Below, piece by piece: positions 63,820 to 64,000 of a stretch of DNA of 64,000 nt. This stretch comes from Clostridium sp. OF09-36 (GTDB lineage: Bacteria > Bacillota > Clostridia > Lachnospirales > Lachnospiraceae), in NCBI RefSeq assembly GCF_003481985.1, contig NZ_QUMD01000015.1, forward strand, positions 1 to 64,000, read 5' to 3'. Both the position numbers and the translations under genes were made by a program. How positions within the stretch are numbered: position 1 is the first letter of the stretch; every line of letters begins with the position of its first letter. The notes under the pieces were generated by a model. That model did not search any database and was not told where the DNA came from. It worked only from the letters and a program-made list of their open reading frames with translations.

Positions 63820-64000
63820 TTATTCCCTCACATAACGCTCTTGCGTGATTTTCTCATGCGAATACCCTTCAAATTCTTCTGTCTGCGCCAATTTCCACAC
63901 CGACAGATCCAGAGTACAGTATAAATCTGCCGGATAACTGCGGTTCCAGCGAAACAGAATCACCCCTTCCACATTTTCTGCGTACTCAGCTGGGTCCTGG
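63820..64000 (-). CDS. 3' end of an unrecognised gene (runs off the right edge)
   Basis: The last 59 codons of a minus-strand gene end at a TAA at 63820. The visible C-terminus is EGVILFRWNRSYPADLYC..., closing with EGYSHEKITQERYVRE. I do not recognise the family, and no membrane segment is seen. The convergent hairpin supports a real gene end here. Confidence 0.6.
   Translation of the reverse strand, partial: QDPAEYAENVEGVILFRWNRSYPADLYCTLDLSVWKLAQTEEFEGYSHEKITQERYVRE

Overview
The window is a chromosomal segment of a Gram-positive anaerobe, most likely a gut Lachnospiraceae (Clostridia). The pointers are the rimP-nusA-ylxR-ylxQ-infB order, a tyrosine T-box in front of tyrS with a long-form rsmH behind it, abundant extended -10 promoters, a class B sortase with an IPKTG cell-wall substrate, and transporter families (OFA, GPH, AGCS, SstT) typical of that family. 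No rRNA, tRNA, CRISPR array or intact insertion sequence is visible.

Layout. 1-3040: translation/transcription operon on the minus strand (rimP, nusA, rnpM/ylxR, ylxQ, 5' part of infB), with its own promoter and a terminator hairpin only about 25 nt into the leader. 3170-5040: an orphan ABC ATPase facing a metallo-beta-lactamase-fold protein. 5249-10431: a catabolic-looking block (OFA transporter, GPH symporter, SDR dehydrogenase, MerR regulator, divergent hotdog thioesterase). The SDR promoter has the 19-bp spacer characteristic of MerR-activated promoters. 10441-19000: housekeeping and transport genes (tcdA, a truncated azlC/azlD remnant, mntP, AGCS symporter, PHP phosphatase, a DUF3298 lipoprotein, a small secreted protein, a deleted MATE gene).

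18943-53095 is the centrepiece: one minus-strand transcription unit with a consensus promoter at its head (53067-53095) and a strong terminator at its end (18943-18994). It encodes, in order, a giant surface protein of about 9,740 residues (29.2 kb, signal peptide, E/T/K-rich segment, many divergent beta-type modules, five SdrD-B-like domains, an inserted coiled coil, IPKTG anchor), a membrane-anchored family-5 solute-binding-like protein starting 5 bp later, a class B sortase, and a cytosolic degenerate-GGDEF/intact-EAL phosphodiesterase. The natural reading is an exported adhesin or fibre, its anchoring enzyme, and a c-di-GMP switch.

53344-64000: a DUF4143 ATPase with a decayed second copy, a five-fold 23-bp direct-repeat array abutting its promoter, a BTAD/SARP-type regulator with an in-frame amber codon, a DUF362 ferredoxin-like protein, two related ~175-bp palindromic repeats flanking a terminator, rsmH2 and tyrS behind a T-box, an AIM24 protein, sstT, and the 3' end of an unrecognised gene.

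A caution applies throughout. At least eleven reading frames break by exactly one missing base, often in a 2-3-base homopolymer, and in conserved genes adding one base restores family length and C-terminus. These are best read as consensus errors of a long-read assembly rather than biology; repaired gene boundaries are given.
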